64,000 bases of DNA from Shinella kummerowiae (lineage in GTDB: Bacteria > Pseudomonadota > Alphaproteobacteria > Rhizobiales > Rhizobiaceae). Positions 52,237 through 60,972 of the stretch are shown here, one piece after another. The notes beneath the pieces were generated by a model that ran no database searches, was not told the origin of the DNA, and saw only the letters and a list, made by a program, of their open reading frames with translations. The DNA lies in the NCBI RefSeq assembly GCF_009827055.1, contig NZ_WUMK01000005.1:124001-188000 (forward strand), in the 5' to 3' direction. Position 1 is the first letter of the stretch. Every line of letters begins with the position of its first letter. The translations under genes and the position numbers were made by a program.

Positions 52237-53718
52237 CTAACGTGCCGAAGTCTTCCAGCGAACGGCGAAAGAGACGCTGACCAGTAGCAGCGCGGCGGCG
52301 ATAATGACCCCGACAAAAGCGTAGTCGAATGCGCCGCGGGCAAGGGTGATGACCTGATCGGCCTGTGCGGGCGCGAGCCTGTCGGCGAGCATCAGGGCCT
52401 CGTCCAGACTGTCGCGCGCCTGCGTGGCGTGTTCGGTTCCCGCGGGCAGGATCATCGCGCGTGAATACAGGGCGGACATCAGGCTGCCGAGCAGCGCGAT
52501 GCCGAGTGCGCCGCCGAGTTCGAAGGAGACTTCCTCCACGGAGGCGGCCATGCCCGCGCGTTCTTCGGGGGCGGAGAGCATGATCACGGTGGATGCAGCC
52601 GTCATGGACGCGCCGACGCCGAAGCCCATCACCGCCAGTGCCGAGAGCCAGAACACCGTCGGCCCGTCGTGTATGGCGAGGAACACCGCGAGCGCGAGGC
52701 CTGTGAGCAGGAGGGAGCCCCACAGCACGCGCTCGCCACCGAGGCGCGGCAGCGCCAGACCGGTCAGCGGGCCGGCGAAGAAGGATGCGATGGGGATCGG
52801 CAGAATGAGCAGGCCTGCCTCGAGCGGCGAATAGCTCAGAACCAGTTGCAGCCGCTGGCTGAAGACCAGCTCCACGCCGATCAGCGCTGCCGAGGCGACA
52901 AGCGCCGTTGCCACGCCAGCCGAGAAGCGCGGATTGGCAAACAGCGAAAAATCGATCAGCGGCGCGGCACTGCGGCGCTGGCGGCGGATGAACAGCACCA
53001 TGGCGACAAGGCCGATCACAAGCGCTAGGCCTGCCATCTCCCAGGAGGGATCACGCCGCCCGGCTTCCTTGATGGCATAGGTCATGCCCACGAGGCCGAC
53101 CATCACCTGGATCGAGCCGACAAGATCCCACGGGCGGCTCCTGTCGCCGGCGCGGCGGGTCAACAGCACGCCGCTCGCGGCGAGCGCAACCAGCACCACC
53201 GGCACGTTGATGAGGAAGACCGAGCCCCACCAGAAATATTCGAGCAGCAGCCCGCCGACGACGGGACCCAGTGCCGCGCCGCCCGAGGCGACGGCCGCCC
53301 AGATGCCGATCGCAAGCGCGCGTTCCCGTTCATCGGTGAAGGTCAGCCGGATGAGCGACAGGGTCGCAGGCATCATCATCGCGGCGCCGACGGCCAGGGC
53401 CGCCCGCGCCGCGATCAGCAACTCGGGCGACGGTGCAAAAGCGGCGGCGATGGAGGCCGCGCCGAACACCACGAGGCCCGCCATGAACATCTGCTTGTGG
53501 CCGAGCCTGTCGCCGAGCGTGCCGAGCCCCGGCAAAAGGCCGGCGACGACCAGGGGGTAGGCGTTGACGATCCAAAGCTTTTCGGATGCATTTGCCGATA
53601 GGGCCTGCGTCAGGACGGGCAGGGCCGTGTATAGCACCGTCATGTCGATGACGATCAGGAACAGGGCACTGGAGACGACGGCGAGAACGAGCCAGCGTTT
53701 ACCGCGAGACATTGACAT
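52237..53718 (-). CDS. DHA2-type multidrug MFS transporter (14 segments)
   Basis: A 493-residue proton-driven exporter of the QacA/SmvA type. Motif D1 is seen at the first helix (LFLIVIDMTVLYTALPVL), motif A as LGDRLGHKQMFM near 68, and antiporter motif C as GGAALGPVVGGLLLE near 145. About fourteen hydrophobic segments are countable. Start at 53718 (a second Met two codons later is equally good). Divergent from a TetR gene, with an operator-like palindrome between, so it is probably induced by the compound it exports. Confidence 0.9.
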   Translation of the reverse strand: MSMSRGKRWLVLAVVSSALFLIVIDMTVLYTALPVLTQALSANASEKLWIVNAYPLVVAGLLPGLGTLGDRLGHKQMFMAGLVVFGAASIAAAFAPSPELLIAARAALAVGAAMMMPATLSLIRLTFTDERERALAIGIWAAVASGGAALGPVVGGLLLEYFWWGSVFLINVPVVLVALAASGVLLTRRAGDRSRPWDLVGSIQVMVGLVGMTYAIKEAGRRDPSWEMAGLALVIGLVAMVLFIRRQRRSAAPLIDFSLFANPRFSAGVATALVASAALIGVELVFSQRLQLVLSYSPLEAGLLILPIPIASFFAGPLTGLALPRLGGERVLWGSLLLTGLALAVFLAIHDGPTVFWLSALAVMGFGVGASMTAASTVIMLSAPEERAGMAASVEEVSFELGGALGIALLGSLMSALYSRAMILPAGTEHATQARDSLDEALMLADRLAPAQADQVITLARGAFDYAFVGVIIAAALLLVSVSFAVRWKTSAR

Positions 53719-53782
53719 AATCCTTGAGTCTTGATCCTTCGCACGGCTTTTTACGGGTTGCCCTGCGTTCGGCAGCTATATA

Positions 53783-53796
53783 AATACGATCGTATT
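53783..53796. promoter_or_regulatory. Candidate TetR operator (AATACGATCGTATT)
   Basis: A perfect 14-bp palindrome in the 95-base region between the divergent MFS and TetR genes, 18 bases before the TetR ATG. Typical size and position for autoregulated TetR control of an adjacent pump. Confidence 0.75.
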
Positions 53797-53813
53797 GAAA
53801 TGGAAGAGGCAAA

Positions 53814-54377
53814 ATGGCGGGACGACCGCGCAGCATAGATCGGGACAAGGTGCTGGATGCCGCCGAGGGCATCGTGGTGGAGAGCGGCGCTGCCGGGCTG
53901 TCCTTCGAGGCCTTGGCGCGAGCGGCCGGCATCACCAAGAGTGGCGTGCAATATTGCTTCGGCACGAAGGAAAACCTGATCCGGGCGATGATCGAGCGCT
54001 GGGGCAACGGTTTCGAGGCCGAGGTGACGGCCCATGCGGGCGCCGACCAGTCGCCGCGCGCGATCATCCGCGGGCATCTGGCGGCCAGCCGCGACAGCGA
54101 CGAGGCGGAACATTCCCGCTCGGCAGCCATGATGACGGCGCTGCTGCAAAGCCCCGATCAGGTGGCCTCCACCCGGATCTGGTACACCCAGCGCCTGGCG
54201 GGGCTGGACATGGAGAACGAAGCCGACAGGAAAGCGGCGCTTGCCTTCCTTGCCGGCGAGGGGGCCTTTCTGCTGAAGGCCTTCGGTCTCATCGACCTGA
54301 CGCAGGCGCAGTGGGCCGCGTTGTTTTCCGATATGCTCGCCCTCGCGGGCGAGGGCAAAGACAAGGCGCCGCTTTAG
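53814..54377 (+). CDS. TetR-family repressor of the adjacent pump
   Basis: A 187-residue regulator. TetR helix-turn-helix at about 10-57 (VLDAAEGIVVESGAAGLSFE; AGITKSGVQYCFGTKENLIR); the rest is a variable helical ligand domain with a C-terminal segment of the TetR_C type. Divergent from the MFS gene with a perfect palindrome between. Ends 13 bases from the convergent GntR stop. Confidence 0.9.
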   Translation: MAGRPRSIDRDKVLDAAEGIVVESGAAGLSFEALARAAGITKSGVQYCFGTKENLIRAMIERWGNGFEAEVTAHAGADQSPRAIIRGHLAASRDSDEAEHSRSAAMMTALLQSPDQVASTRIWYTQRLAGLDMENEADRKAALAFLAGEGAFLLKAFGLIDLTQAQWAALFSDMLALAGEGKDKAPL

Positions 54378-54389
54378 AGCCGCTGACCG

Positions 54390-55307
54390 TCAGTCGTTGT
54401 CATCACGCCCGCCCCCGTATTCCAAAGCTTGCTTGAGGTGCTGGCGGAGCAGGGCCTCTGCCCATTCAAGGTCGGCGTTTTCCACCGCGTCGAGGATGGC
54501 GAGGTGCTCGCGACAGGACTGCTCGATGCGCTCGGCGGGCAGCTCGAAGAAGGCGGCGGATTCCTGCATGCGGCGCAGGTTGTTCTGGTGGCGGACAGCA
54601 TCGGTCAGGAAGCGGTTGCCGGAAAAACCCGCCAGATTTTCGTGGAAGAAGGCGTTGACGCGGAACCATTCATCGCTGCCCGAGCGGCTGGCCGGATCGC
54701 TGAGGATGCGTTCATGCGCGCGGCGAATCTGCCCGGCAATGTCCTTGTCCACCTTGAAATGTGGTGTGCGCAACGCCGAACATTCGACGATGGCGCGGAA
54801 TTCGTAGCTTTCGCGATAGGCTTCCTCGCCGACCAGCGTATCGACGAAGCGCCAGCCGTGACCGGGCAGGCGTTGCGCCAGGCCCTCGGCGGCAAAGCGC
54901 ATCAGGAGCTTGCGCACGATGCCGCGTGAGACGCCGTAGCGCGGCATGAGTTCGGCTTCCGACACATCCTGCGGCAACGCGCCCTGGGCCCGCTCGCGCA
55001 GCATTTGCCGGTAGAGATCTTCGATTGGCGAGTTCGGCAGGATTTCGCTCAGGTTGAGCGTCGAGACGTCGCGCGCAACGCGAAGCCCGCGCGTTTCCAT
55101 CGGCTGGAGCACGCCCTTTTCCACGAGCAGATCGAGCGCGCCGGTGATCGGTGAGCGCGACACGCCGAAGATCCGCGCCAGCTCCGGCGCGGACACGCGG
55201 GTGCCGACGCTCAAGCCCGCGTCGCGGATCCTGTCGATGATCCGGCGGGCCAGATCGAGCTGCAAAGTGCTGGGTCCGTCCGAGGGGTCGGCGTCCGAAT
55301 AGTCCAT
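54390..55307 (-). CDS. GntR-family regulator with two winged helices plus FCD-like domain (third)
   Basis: A 305-residue relative of the regulators at 20074 and 22252. First winged helix at about 15-80 (APELARIFGVSRSPITGALD), second at about 105-160 (EAELMPRYGVSRGIVRKLLMRF then GLAQRLPGHGWRF), then a helical FCD-type domain (YEFRAIVECSAL; FHENLAGFSGNRF). The ATG at 55307 follows GAGGAC. Divergent from the C45 hydrolase operon, which it most likely controls. Confidence 0.86.
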   Translation of the reverse strand: MDYSDADPSDGPSTLQLDLARRIIDRIRDAGLSVGTRVSAPELARIFGVSRSPITGALDLLVEKGVLQPMETRGLRVARDVSTLNLSEILPNSPIEDLYRQMLRERAQGALPQDVSEAELMPRYGVSRGIVRKLLMRFAAEGLAQRLPGHGWRFVDTLVGEEAYRESYEFRAIVECSALRTPHFKVDKDIAGQIRRAHERILSDPASRSGSDEWFRVNAFFHENLAGFSGNRFLTDAVRHQNNLRRMQESAAFFELPAERIEQSCREHLAILDAVENADLEWAEALLRQHLKQALEYGGGRDDND

Positions 55308-55387
55308 GTCGTCCTCATCTCTGTTCGCATTATAGCGATAACACAACGCAATGCGATCTCATAATTTTTCGAAATTAGTGCTTTTCA

Positions 55388-55397
55388 TTTGTACAAA
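55388..55397. promoter_or_regulatory. Candidate GntR operator (TTTGTACAAA)
   Basis: A perfect 10-bp palindrome with a TTGTACAA core in the 133-base AT-rich region between the divergent GntR gene and the C45 hydrolase gene, 44 bases before the hydrolase ATG. Confidence 0.5.
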
Positions 55398-55440
55398 ATG
55401 CATTACGCTGAAATCACAGACGGACATCGAGGCATGGCAT

Positions 55441-56625
55441 ATGGCAGAGATCACCCCCTTTCCCCTTATCGAGATCAGTGGTGCGCCGCGGGAGCGTGGC
55501 CGGATGTATGGCGAGAAAGCGCGGGAGCGTATCAGCCTCTCCGCACGCCTCTATACCGACCAGCTTCACCGCCTCGGCTTTGACGACGCCAATATCGAGC
55601 GGCTCGTTGCCCTCTTCCTGCCGCGTATCCGTGACTGGGCGCCGGATCTGGTGACGGAAATGGAAGGCATCGCCGAGGGGGCGGGCGTCAACCTGTCGGC
55701 GATCGTGCTGGTCAATGCGCGCACCGAGGTTTTGCAGCTTGCCCGGCTCGAGGCGGGCGTTGCCGACGATGAACCGGACGGCTGCACCGGCGCCGTGCTC
55801 CTGCCGGAGGTGACGCGCGACGGCACCGTCATCCACGGCCAGAACTGGGACTGGCGTGCGGAGTGTGCCGACACATCGGTCGTCCTGCGCATCCTGCGCG
55901 ACGACGGTCCGGATATCCTGACCTTCACGGAAGCGGGCGGACTTGCGCGCAGCGGCTTCAATTCCGCCGGCATCACCATCACCGCCAACTACCTCGAAAG
56001 CGACCGCGACTACCGGGAGATGGGTATTCCGCTGCCGTTCATCCGCCGCCGGGCATTGGAGGCAAGGCATTTCGCCATGGCCCTGCGCGTCGTCGCCATC
56101 ACGCCGAAATCCGGCTCGAACAACATGATGCTGAGCACCGCCGAAGGCTACGCGGTCGACCTCGAATGCGCGCCGGACGAAGCCTTCCCGATCCATCCTC
56201 AAGACGGAATGATCGTGCATGCCAACCATTGGCAGAGCGCCGTCGCGCTTTCGAAACTGAAGGAAACCGGCCTCGCCAACGTTCCGGACAGCCTCTACCG
56301 CGATCACCGCGTGCTGAAGGCCTTGCAGGACAGTGGTGGCAAGCTCGGCGCCGACGACCTGAAGCGCGCGTTCTTCGACGATTTCGGCGCGCCCTTCTGC
56401 GTCTGCCGCGCGCCGCTTGTCAAGGACGGCGGCAACCTCTCGGCGACGGTCGCGATGATCGTCTGTGAACCGGCGAAGGGTGTCATGGAAATCGCCCCGC
56501 TGCCGGCGATCAACCGCAATTTCACACGCTACGACCTGGCCATGGACGCGGACGCATTTGCGCGGGCGGCCGGTGCATCCGACGGGACGGTTGGGGGAGG
56601 GAAGAGATGGTCCGCTTCGTCCTGA
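55441..56625 (+). CDS. C45-family autoproteolytic acyltransferase/hydrolase (penicillin acyltransferase-like)
   Basis: A 394-residue N-terminal nucleophile hydrolase of the acyl-CoA:6-aminopenicillanate acyltransferase family. Self-cleavage is expected between Gly114 and Cys115 in DEPDGCTGAVL, making Cys115 the nucleophile; VIHGQNWDWR follows as in the family. Such enzymes cleave or transfer acyl groups on amides. No signal peptide is seen, so it is cytoplasmic and would act on an imported compound. The ATG at 55441 has a weak ribosome site. It overlaps the dppB-like gene by 19 bases. Confidence 0.85.
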   Translation: MAEITPFPLIEISGAPRERGRMYGEKARERISLSARLYTDQLHRLGFDDANIERLVALFLPRIRDWAPDLVTEMEGIAEGAGVNLSAIVLVNARTEVLQLARLEAGVADDEPDGCTGAVLLPEVTRDGTVIHGQNWDWRAECADTSVVLRILRDDGPDILTFTEAGGLARSGFNSAGITITANYLESDRDYREMGIPLPFIRRRALEARHFAMALRVVAITPKSGSNNMMLSTAEGYAVDLECAPDEAFPIHPQDGMIVHANHWQSAVALSKLKETGLANVPDSLYRDHRVLKALQDSGGKLGADDLKRAFFDDFGAPFCVCRAPLVKDGGNLSATVAMIVCEPAKGVMEIAPLPAINRNFTRYDLAMDADAFARAAGASDGTVGGGKRWSASS

Positions 56626-57548
56626 CCCGCATCGCCACGGCGATACCGACGCTGTTTCTCGTCTCCATCGCCGTTTTCGCACTCATGCGGATGATTCCTG
56701 GCGATCCGGCGGCGCTGATGCTGGGCGATCTCGCCCAGCCCGGCCAGTTGGAGGCCCTGCGACACGAGATGGGCCTCGACCGGCCGATCGCGCTGCAATA
56801 TCTCTACTGGCTCGGCGACGTGCTGTCCGGCGATTTCGGCCAATCGATCTCGACGCGCCAGCCCGTCCTGCCACTGATGCTGGAGCGGTTCTCGGTTTCG
56901 GCGACCATCGTCGTCGTCGCCGTCTTCTTCGCGACGCTGATCGCCGTGCCGGCCGGCATGTTCGCCGCCTGGAGGCAGAACCGCGCCGGTGACATCGCGG
57001 TCATTGCGACCTCCACGCTGCTTCTTTCCATTCCCAGCTTCTGGCTCGGGTTGATGCTGCTCCTCATTTTCGGCCTGCAACTCGGCTGGCTTCCGGTGGT
57101 CGGTTACGTACCGTTCAGCCGTGATTTCGGCAGCGCGCTGCTGTTCATCATTCTGCCGGTGGTGACGCTGGTTCTGGTCGAATCCGGCTCAATCACCCGC
57201 ATGGCGCGGGCGAGCACCATCGAGGTGGCGCGGCTGGAATACATCACCCATGCGCGGGCCAAGGGGCTGCCGGAATCGACCGTCATGTGGCGTCACGCCT
57301 TCAAGAACGCCTTTGCACCCACCATGACGCTGATCGGCCTCGTTCTCGGCAGCCTGCTTGCCAACATCGCCGTCATCGAGATGGTCTTCACCATTCCCGG
57401 CCTCGGCCGCCTGCTGGTGGATGGCATCTATGCCCGCGACTATCCCATCGTGCAGGGCTGCATGCTGTTCACCGCCTTCCTCTATGTGCTGGTCAACCTG
57501 CTGGTCGATCTGCTCTATCCGCTTCTCGATCCAAGGGTGACGGCATGA
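56607..57548 (+). CDS. Peptide/opine-type ABC permease (DppB-like)
   Basis: A 313-residue inner-membrane permease of the DppB/OppB class. It begins MVRFVLTRIATAIPTLFLVS, has MRMIPGDPAALMLGD near 28 and the EAA loop IEVARLEYITHARAKGLPES near 205. It starts within the end of the C45 gene and overlaps the DppC-like ATG by four bases, so import and hydrolysis are encoded as one unit. Confidence 0.92.
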   Translation: MVRFVLTRIATAIPTLFLVSIAVFALMRMIPGDPAALMLGDLAQPGQLEALRHEMGLDRPIALQYLYWLGDVLSGDFGQSISTRQPVLPLMLERFSVSATIVVVAVFFATLIAVPAGMFAAWRQNRAGDIAVIATSTLLLSIPSFWLGLMLLLIFGLQLGWLPVVGYVPFSRDFGSALLFIILPVVTLVLVESGSITRMARASTIEVARLEYITHARAKGLPESTVMWRHAFKNAFAPTMTLIGLVLGSLLANIAVIEMVFTIPGLGRLLVDGIYARDYPIVQGCMLFTAFLYVLVNLLVDLLYPLLDPRVTA

Positions 57549-58378
57549 TTGCGCGCGCACTCGGTATTCCTGCCATGCGGTTCAACGGCCTGATCGGTAT
57601 TACCGTTGTCGGTCTCCTGTTGTTGGTCGCGATCTTTGGGCCGTGGCTTGCTCCCTATGATCCGCTGAAGCTCGACCTGCTTGCCCGGCTGAAAGGCCCT
57701 TCCGCCGCGCACCTGCTCGGTGCGGACGAGTTCGGTCGCGATATGCTGAGCCGGTTGATGTACGGCGCGCGGACCAGCGCCTGGATCGCCTTCGCCACCG
57801 TTCTCTTCGCCATCGTCTTCGGCACATTCTTCGGCATTCTCGCCGGCTTCCTGCGCGGCTGGACGGATCGCCTGCTGATGATGGTCAACGACGCGCTGCT
57901 CGCCTTTCCCGGCCTGTTGCTGGCGCTCGGTTTCATGGCCGTGTTCGGCGCCAGCCGCAACGGCATCATCATCGCGCTGGGCATTGCCTACATGCCGGTC
58001 GCGGTGCGCGTCGTGCGCGGCACGGTGCTGTCGATCCGCGAACGGGAATATGTCGAGGCGTCGCGGGTGATGGGCAACAGCGGCATCGTCACCATGCTGC
58101 GCCATGTGCTGCCCAATTGTCTGGCGCCGATCATGGTGCTGGCAACGACGATGTTCGGCTGGGTCGTGCTGTCGGAAAGCGCATTGTCTTTCCTTGGCCT
58201 CGGCGTGCCGCCGCCGGCGCCGAGTTGGGGCAACATGCTCTCCACCGGTCGCCCCTACATCAACCAGGCGCCGCACATCATCATTCTGCCCGGCCTCTGC
58301 ATCTCGATCACGCTGCTTGGCGTGAACCTTCTCGGCGATGCGGTGCGCGACTGGCTCGACCCGAAGATGCAGGATTGA
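57545..58378 (+). CDS. Peptide/opine-type ABC permease (DppC-like)
   Basis: A 277-residue partner permease. The DppC signature LLGADEFGRDMLSRLMYGAR is near 55-75 and the EAA loop REREYVEASRVMGNSGIVTM near 161. The start at 57545 is fixed by the ATGA overlap with the DppB-like stop; the longer frame is not coding. Four bases separate it from the ATPase gene. Confidence 0.92.
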   Translation: MIARALGIPAMRFNGLIGITVVGLLLLVAIFGPWLAPYDPLKLDLLARLKGPSAAHLLGADEFGRDMLSRLMYGARTSAWIAFATVLFAIVFGTFFGILAGFLRGWTDRLLMMVNDALLAFPGLLLALGFMAVFGASRNGIIIALGIAYMPVAVRVVRGTVLSIREREYVEASRVMGNSGIVTMLRHVLPNCLAPIMVLATTMFGWVVLSESALSFLGLGVPPPAPSWGNMLSTGRPYINQAPHIIILPGLCISITLLGVNLLGDAVRDWLDPKMQD

Positions 58379-58382
58379 ACCG

Positions 58383-60065
58383 ATGGCTGGCACGAAGGAA
58401 ACTGCGACCGTTCTCTCCGTCGAAAAGCTCTCCGTCCGGATGGGAGCGACCGGCCCGACCGTCGTCGACGGCCTGAATTTCACGCTGCCGGCCGGCGAAA
58501 TGCTGGCACTGGTCGGCGAATCCGGCTCCGGCAAGACCATGGCGGCGCGCTCCATACTCGGCCTGCTGCCGCCGCCCTTTGCGGTGACGGCGGACAGCCG
58601 CATCCACTTTCACGGAACCGAGCTCACCACATTGCCGCCAGCCGGGCTGCGCGGCATTCGCGGGGCGAAGATCGGCATGGTGTTCCAGGAACCGATGGTC
58701 TCGCTCAACCCCGCCATGACCATCGGCCGGCAGATGGCCGAGGGGCTGGCACTGCACCATAAGCTCGGGAAGCATGAAATCCGCGACCGCAGCCTCGCCA
58801 TGCTGGAGCGCATCCGCATCCAGGACCCGGCGCGCTGCCTCGCTGCCTACCCGCATGAATTTTCCGGCGGCATGCGCCAGCGCATCATGCTGGCCTCCGT
58901 CATGCTGCTGAAACCGGCGCTCCTGATCGCCGACGAGCCGACGACGGCGCTCGACACGCTGATCCAGCGGGATGTGCTCGACCTGATGGTGGAACTGACG
59001 CAGGAGAACGAAACGGCTGTTCTGCTGATCAGCCACGACCTTGGCATGGTCTCCCACTACGTGCGCAGCGTCGTCGTTATGCACAAGGGCAAAGCGGTGG
59101 AACAGGGCGAGGCGGCCGAGGTGCTGCATGCGCCCAAACACGACTATACACGGCGGCTCGTCGATGCCCTGCCGCGCCGCAGCGCCGGCGGTGGCCGTTC
59201 GGTGAGCGCGTCCGCCGAGCCGCTGATCACACTCAAGGACATCGTCATCGATTATCCGGGCCGGCCGAAGCTCTTCGGCAAGACGGCAGGCAAGCGTGCC
59301 GTGCATGGCGTCGACCTGACGATCAACCGGGGCGAGACGCTCGCGCTGGTCGGGGCCTCCGGTTCCGGCAAGACGACGCTTGGCCGGGCAATCGTCGGGC
59401 TCGTCACGCCATCCGAAGGCGCGATGGACTTTCGCGGCGCACCACTCGCCTATGGGCGGGATGCGGCAAGCCGCACCCTGCGCCAGCAGATTCAGATCGT
59501 CTTCCAGGATCCCTATTCCTCCCTTGATCCGCGTCAGCGCATCGCGGACCTCGTCGAGGAACCTTTGAAGCTCGATCCGGGAATGGACGGCGCGCAACGG
59601 CGGGCGCGGGTGAAAGAGGTTTTCGCCGAAGTCGGGCTTGCGCCGGAGCTTGCCGAACGTTTCCCCCATCAACTGTCCGGCGGCCAGCGCCAGCGCGTGG
59701 CGATCGCCCGGGCCATCGTCGGCCGCCCGGCCTTCGTGGTGGCCGATGAGCCGGTTTCGGCGCTCGACATGACGGTGCAGAAGCAGATCCTGAAACTCTT
59801 TCGCGACCTGCAGGCACGCTACGGCTTCGCCTGTCTGTTCGTCTCGCACGATCTCGGCGCGGTGGAGCAGGTGGCCGACCGTGTGGCGGTGATGGAAAAC
59901 GGTCGCATCGTCGAGATTGGCACGCGCGACGATGTCTTCGACCGGCCGCAGCATGTTTACACCCGCCGCCTTCTCGATGCGGCGATGCTGCTCGACCGCA
60001 CCTTTACGGGCGCGTCATCCCGCGTCCTTCAGCATCCCGTCCTGCCGAGCGCGGCAGCTTTGTGA
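58383..60065 (+). CDS. Fused double ATPase of the Dpp/Opp-type importer (DppD-DppF-like)
   Basis: A 560-residue protein combining two ABC ATPases. Walker A motifs are GESGSGKT at 45-52 and GASGSGKT at 324-331; signatures are FSGGMRQR near 160 and LSGGQRQR near 438; Walker B LLIADEP and FVVADEP. Each half ends with the oligopeptide-transporter C-terminal extension. Fusion replaces the usual two genes. ATG at 58383 follows the DppC-like stop by four bases. Confidence 0.93.
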   Translation: MAGTKETATVLSVEKLSVRMGATGPTVVDGLNFTLPAGEMLALVGESGSGKTMAARSILGLLPPPFAVTADSRIHFHGTELTTLPPAGLRGIRGAKIGMVFQEPMVSLNPAMTIGRQMAEGLALHHKLGKHEIRDRSLAMLERIRIQDPARCLAAYPHEFSGGMRQRIMLASVMLLKPALLIADEPTTALDTLIQRDVLDLMVELTQENETAVLLISHDLGMVSHYVRSVVVMHKGKAVEQGEAAEVLHAPKHDYTRRLVDALPRRSAGGGRSVSASAEPLITLKDIVIDYPGRPKLFGKTAGKRAVHGVDLTINRGETLALVGASGSGKTTLGRAIVGLVTPSEGAMDFRGAPLAYGRDAASRTLRQQIQIVFQDPYSSLDPRQRIADLVEEPLKLDPGMDGAQRRARVKEVFAEVGLAPELAERFPHQLSGGQRQRVAIARAIVGRPAFVVADEPVSALDMTVQKQILKLFRDLQARYGFACLFVSHDLGAVEQVADRVAVMENGRIVEIGTRDDVFDRPQHVYTRRLLDAAMLLDRTFTGASSRVLQHPVLPSAAAL

Positions 60066-60087
60066 ATGATCGGAGAGGAGATTATCC

Positions 60088-60939
60088 ATGCGTAATGTCA
60101 GCGGTCACGGCCAGAAACTGACCTACTATGATTTCGGCCATACGACCGTCTATGCCTCGCGGCTCGACCAGCGCTTTCCCTACTGCGCCTATGTTCCCGA
60201 CGATTACGAGGAGGATGGCGACAAGACCTATCCGCTGGCCGTGATCGTGCACGGCACGGAGCGCGGCATGCAGGCCTATCGCGACGCCTTTGCCGATTTC
60301 GCGGAGGCCAATGGCGTCATCATCCTGTGCCCGCTGTTTCCGACGAACATCTGCTTTCCCGGTGATCTTTCGTCCTACAAAATGCTGCGGGCCGGTGATC
60401 TGCATTACGATGCGATCATGCTCGATATGATCGCCGAGATGCAGGAGAAATACCGCATCGAAGGCGACCGGGTGATGATGTACGGCTTTTCCGGCGGCGG
60501 GCATTTCACCCATCGGTTCCTCTACCTCCATCCCGAACGCCTGCTTGCCGCCTCGATCGGCGCGCCGGGCGTCGTGACGCTGCTCGATTTCGACCACGAC
60601 TTCTGGGTCGGCGTGCGCGATTTCGAAAAGGTCTTCGGTAAGCCGGTCGATCTCGAGGCGATCCGCAAGGTTGCCGTGCAGATGGTGATCGGCGGAGATG
60701 ATCTCGAAACCTGGGAAATCACCATCACCCCGGACGACGCCTGGTACATGCCGGGCGCCGACCGCGCCGGCGCCAACCGCAACGACCGCATGCGCTCGCT
60801 GAAGCACAGCTTCGAGCAGCACGGTGTGCAGGTGCGCCACGACATCGTACCGGGCATCACCCACGACGACCATGAGCTTATCGGCAAGGTGAAGGACTTT
60901 TTTGCAGAAACGCTGGGCGCAATCCGCGAGCGCTCCTGA
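60088..60939 (+). CDS. Alpha/beta hydrolase, esterase type
   Basis: A 283-residue alpha/beta hydrolase with nucleophile Ser135 in MYGFSGGGHF, oxyanion region IVHGTERGMQAY near 53 and a late His in the THDDHELI segment. No signal peptide, so cytoplasmic. It resembles esterase/depolymerase-like hydrolases. GGAGAGGAG precedes the ATG. Placed inside the importer operon before the binding protein, it probably works on the same imported molecule, after or before the C45 enzyme. Confidence 0.82.
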   Translation: MRNVSGHGQKLTYYDFGHTTVYASRLDQRFPYCAYVPDDYEEDGDKTYPLAVIVHGTERGMQAYRDAFADFAEANGVIILCPLFPTNICFPGDLSSYKMLRAGDLHYDAIMLDMIAEMQEKYRIEGDRVMMYGFSGGGHFTHRFLYLHPERLLAASIGAPGVVTLLDFDHDFWVGVRDFEKVFGKPVDLEAIRKVAVQMVIGGDDLETWEITITPDDAWYMPGADRAGANRNDRMRSLKHSFEQHGVQVRHDIVPGITHDDHELIGKVKDFFAETLGAIRERS

Positions 60940-60972
60940 CGATAACAAAGCGGGGAACAATCGGAGACCACC

